A DNA stretch of 11,413 nucleotides from an uncultured Eubacteriales bacterium (GTDB lineage: Bacteria > Bacillota > Clostridia > Christensenellales > Borkfalkiaceae). Position 1 is the first letter of the stretch, and each line of letters begins with the position of its first letter. Positions 10,639-11,413 of this stretch are shown here, piece by piece. The stretch is from assembly GCA_902797515.1 (NCBI GenBank), contig CADBSX010000069.1:1-11413 (forward strand). The letters are read 5' to 3'. Below the pieces are notes generated by a model. It searched no databases. It was not told the origin of the DNA and saw only the letters and a list, made by a program, of their open reading frames with translations. The translations under genes were made by a program, and so were the position numbers.

Positions 10639-10667
10639 GCAGAAACGACGTAGGACGACGTTTATGC
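10639..10667 (+). other. Strong hairpin upstream of radA
   Basis: GCA (10639-10641) pairs with TGC (10665-10667), AAACG (10643-10647) with CGTTT (10659-10663), and CGT (10649-10651) with ACG (10655-10657). There is a G-A and an A-A mismatch between blocks and a 3-nt loop (AGG). That makes 11 base pairs in 29 nt, ending 30 nt before the radA start. It could be part of the radA leader or the third member of the spacer repeat cluster. Confidence 0.5.
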
Positions 10668-10697
10668 GACACCGGCTACATAAAAAGGGAATTTGAA

Positions 10698-11413
10698 ATG
10701 GCTAAAAATAAAATAACAAGCAAATACGTCTGTTCCGAGTGCGGGGCAATAAGTCCCGGATGGCTCGGCAGATGCCCGAATTGCGGGAAATTCGGAACGA
10801 TTACCGAAGAAATAGAAGAAACGGCGGCGGAAAAGCCGTCCGCGAAAAGAACGGTTTATCAAAAACCTATAAAGGTTTCGGAAGTAGAACGGGAAAAATT
10901 CGCGAGGATAAAGTCGGGCACGGACGAATTCGACGTCGTTTTAGGCGGCGGAATTGTTCCCGCGTCTCTCGTTCTGATAGGCGGCGATCCGGGGATAGGA
11001 AAATCGACGCTTATGACGCAAGTCGCCTGCTCGCTTTCCGAAAATCACAGGACGCTTTACTGCTCCGCCGAAGAGAGTTGCGCGCAGGTCAAAATGCGTT
11101 GCGACCGCCTCGGCGTTAAAAGCGATACGCTTATGCTGATGAACGAAACGTGCCTCGAAAACATACTCGAAGAGGCGAAAAATTACGAATTTCTCGTCGT
11201 GGACTCGATACAGGCGGTCTATCTCGACGAACTTTCGGGCTCGGCGGGCAGCGTAGGACAGGTCAAAGAGTGCGCCGCGCAGCTCATGCGTTTCGCGAAA
11301 GCCGAAAGAGTGACCGTATTCATAATAGGACACGTGACCAAAGAAGGCGCGATAGCCGGTCCGAAAGTCCTCGAACATATTATGGACACGGTTCTTTACT
11401 TCGAGGGGCAGCC
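10698..11413 (+). CDS. radA: DNA repair/recombination ATPase RadA (Sms), 5' part
   Basis: The reading frame is open to the right edge, giving 238 of the usual 450 or so residues. The N-terminal zinc finger CSECG...GRCPNCG has Cys12, Cys15, Cys26 and Cys29. The Walker A block GGDPGIGKST, the Walker B region FLVVDSIQAVY, and the GSVGQVKECAAQLMRFAK and GHVTKEGAIAGPKVLEH segments are all classic RadA. The KNRFG motif and the C-terminal Lon-like domain would lie beyond the edge. RadA is a DnaB-like ATPase that drives branch migration during homologous recombination and helps process stalled forks. The ATG at 10698 has AAAGGGA about 7 nt upstream. It follows ispDF on the same strand after a 164-nt structured spacer; I found no convincing promoter there, so read-through from the rqcP promoter is possible. 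Confidence 0.96.
   Translation, partial: MAKNKITSKYVCSECGAISPGWLGRCPNCGKFGTITEEIEETAAEKPSAKRTVYQKPIKVSEVEREKFARIKSGTDEFDVVLGGGIVPASLVLIGGDPGIGKSTLMTQVACSLSENHRTLYCSAEESCAQVKMRCDRLGVKSDTLMLMNETCLENILEEAKNYEFLVVDSIQAVYLDELSGSAGSVGQVKECAAQLMRFAKAERVTVFIIGHVTKEGAIAGPKVLEHIMDTVLYFEGQ

Noticed and set aside
10592..10640. Intrinsic terminator for ispDF
   Set aside because: The palindrome is strong, but neither strand has a run of T after the stem; it ends in A residues.

Overview
The window reads as a chromosomal piece from a Firmicutes-type bacterium, most likely an uncultured gut clostridium (Clostridia/Christensenellales-like). This rests on family content: a QueT transporter with a preQ1-type leader, an RqcP (YabO) S4 protein, a fused IspDF enzyme, RadA, and Firmicutes-like RpoB and RpoC. 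No species can be named from the sequence alone. GC content is moderate. I saw no insertion sequence, phage gene, CRISPR array, tRNA or rRNA.

Layout, left to right. (1) Bases 1-74, minus strand: the first 24 codons of a gene that runs off the left edge, with a consensus promoter at 147-175. (2) Bases 247-836, minus strand: queT, with a promoter whose predicted start (about 801) coincides with the 5' end of a preQ1-I-like riboswitch that reaches into the ribosome binding site. (3) Bases 837-1040: a gene-free spacer with two hairpins and a copy of a widespread 'GAGATCTC...GAGATGAC' type intergenic repeat. (4) Bases 1041-8929, minus strand: rpoC and rpoB, 18 nt apart, ending in a strong intrinsic terminator. 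The genes are read rpoB then rpoC. (5) Bases 8930-9169: the rpoB/rqcP control region. It holds two near-perfect sigma-A promoters that point at each other, so the rpoBC and rqcP leaders should be antisense over about 97 nt. (6) Bases 9170-10533, plus strand: rqcP and ispDF, only 5 nt apart. (7) Bases 10534-10697: a hairpin-dense spacer. (8) Bases 10698-11413, plus strand: radA, cut by the right edge.

The two large genes encode the RNA polymerase beta and beta' subunits with all catalytic and zinc-binding residues intact. Both are longer than their Bacillus counterparts because of insertions and an acidic beta tail. On the other side lie a ribosome-quality-control factor (RqcP), a two-step isoprenoid (MEP pathway) enzyme (IspDF) and a recombination/repair ATPase (RadA). 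The rpoBC pair is detached from its usual ribosomal-protein neighbours (rplJL upstream; rpsL, rpsG and fusA downstream).

I did not find a clearly new multi-gene system. The parts most worth attention are non-coding: the compact riboswitch in front of queT, the face-to-face promoters between rpoB and rqcP, and the structured spacers before radA and after rpoC.
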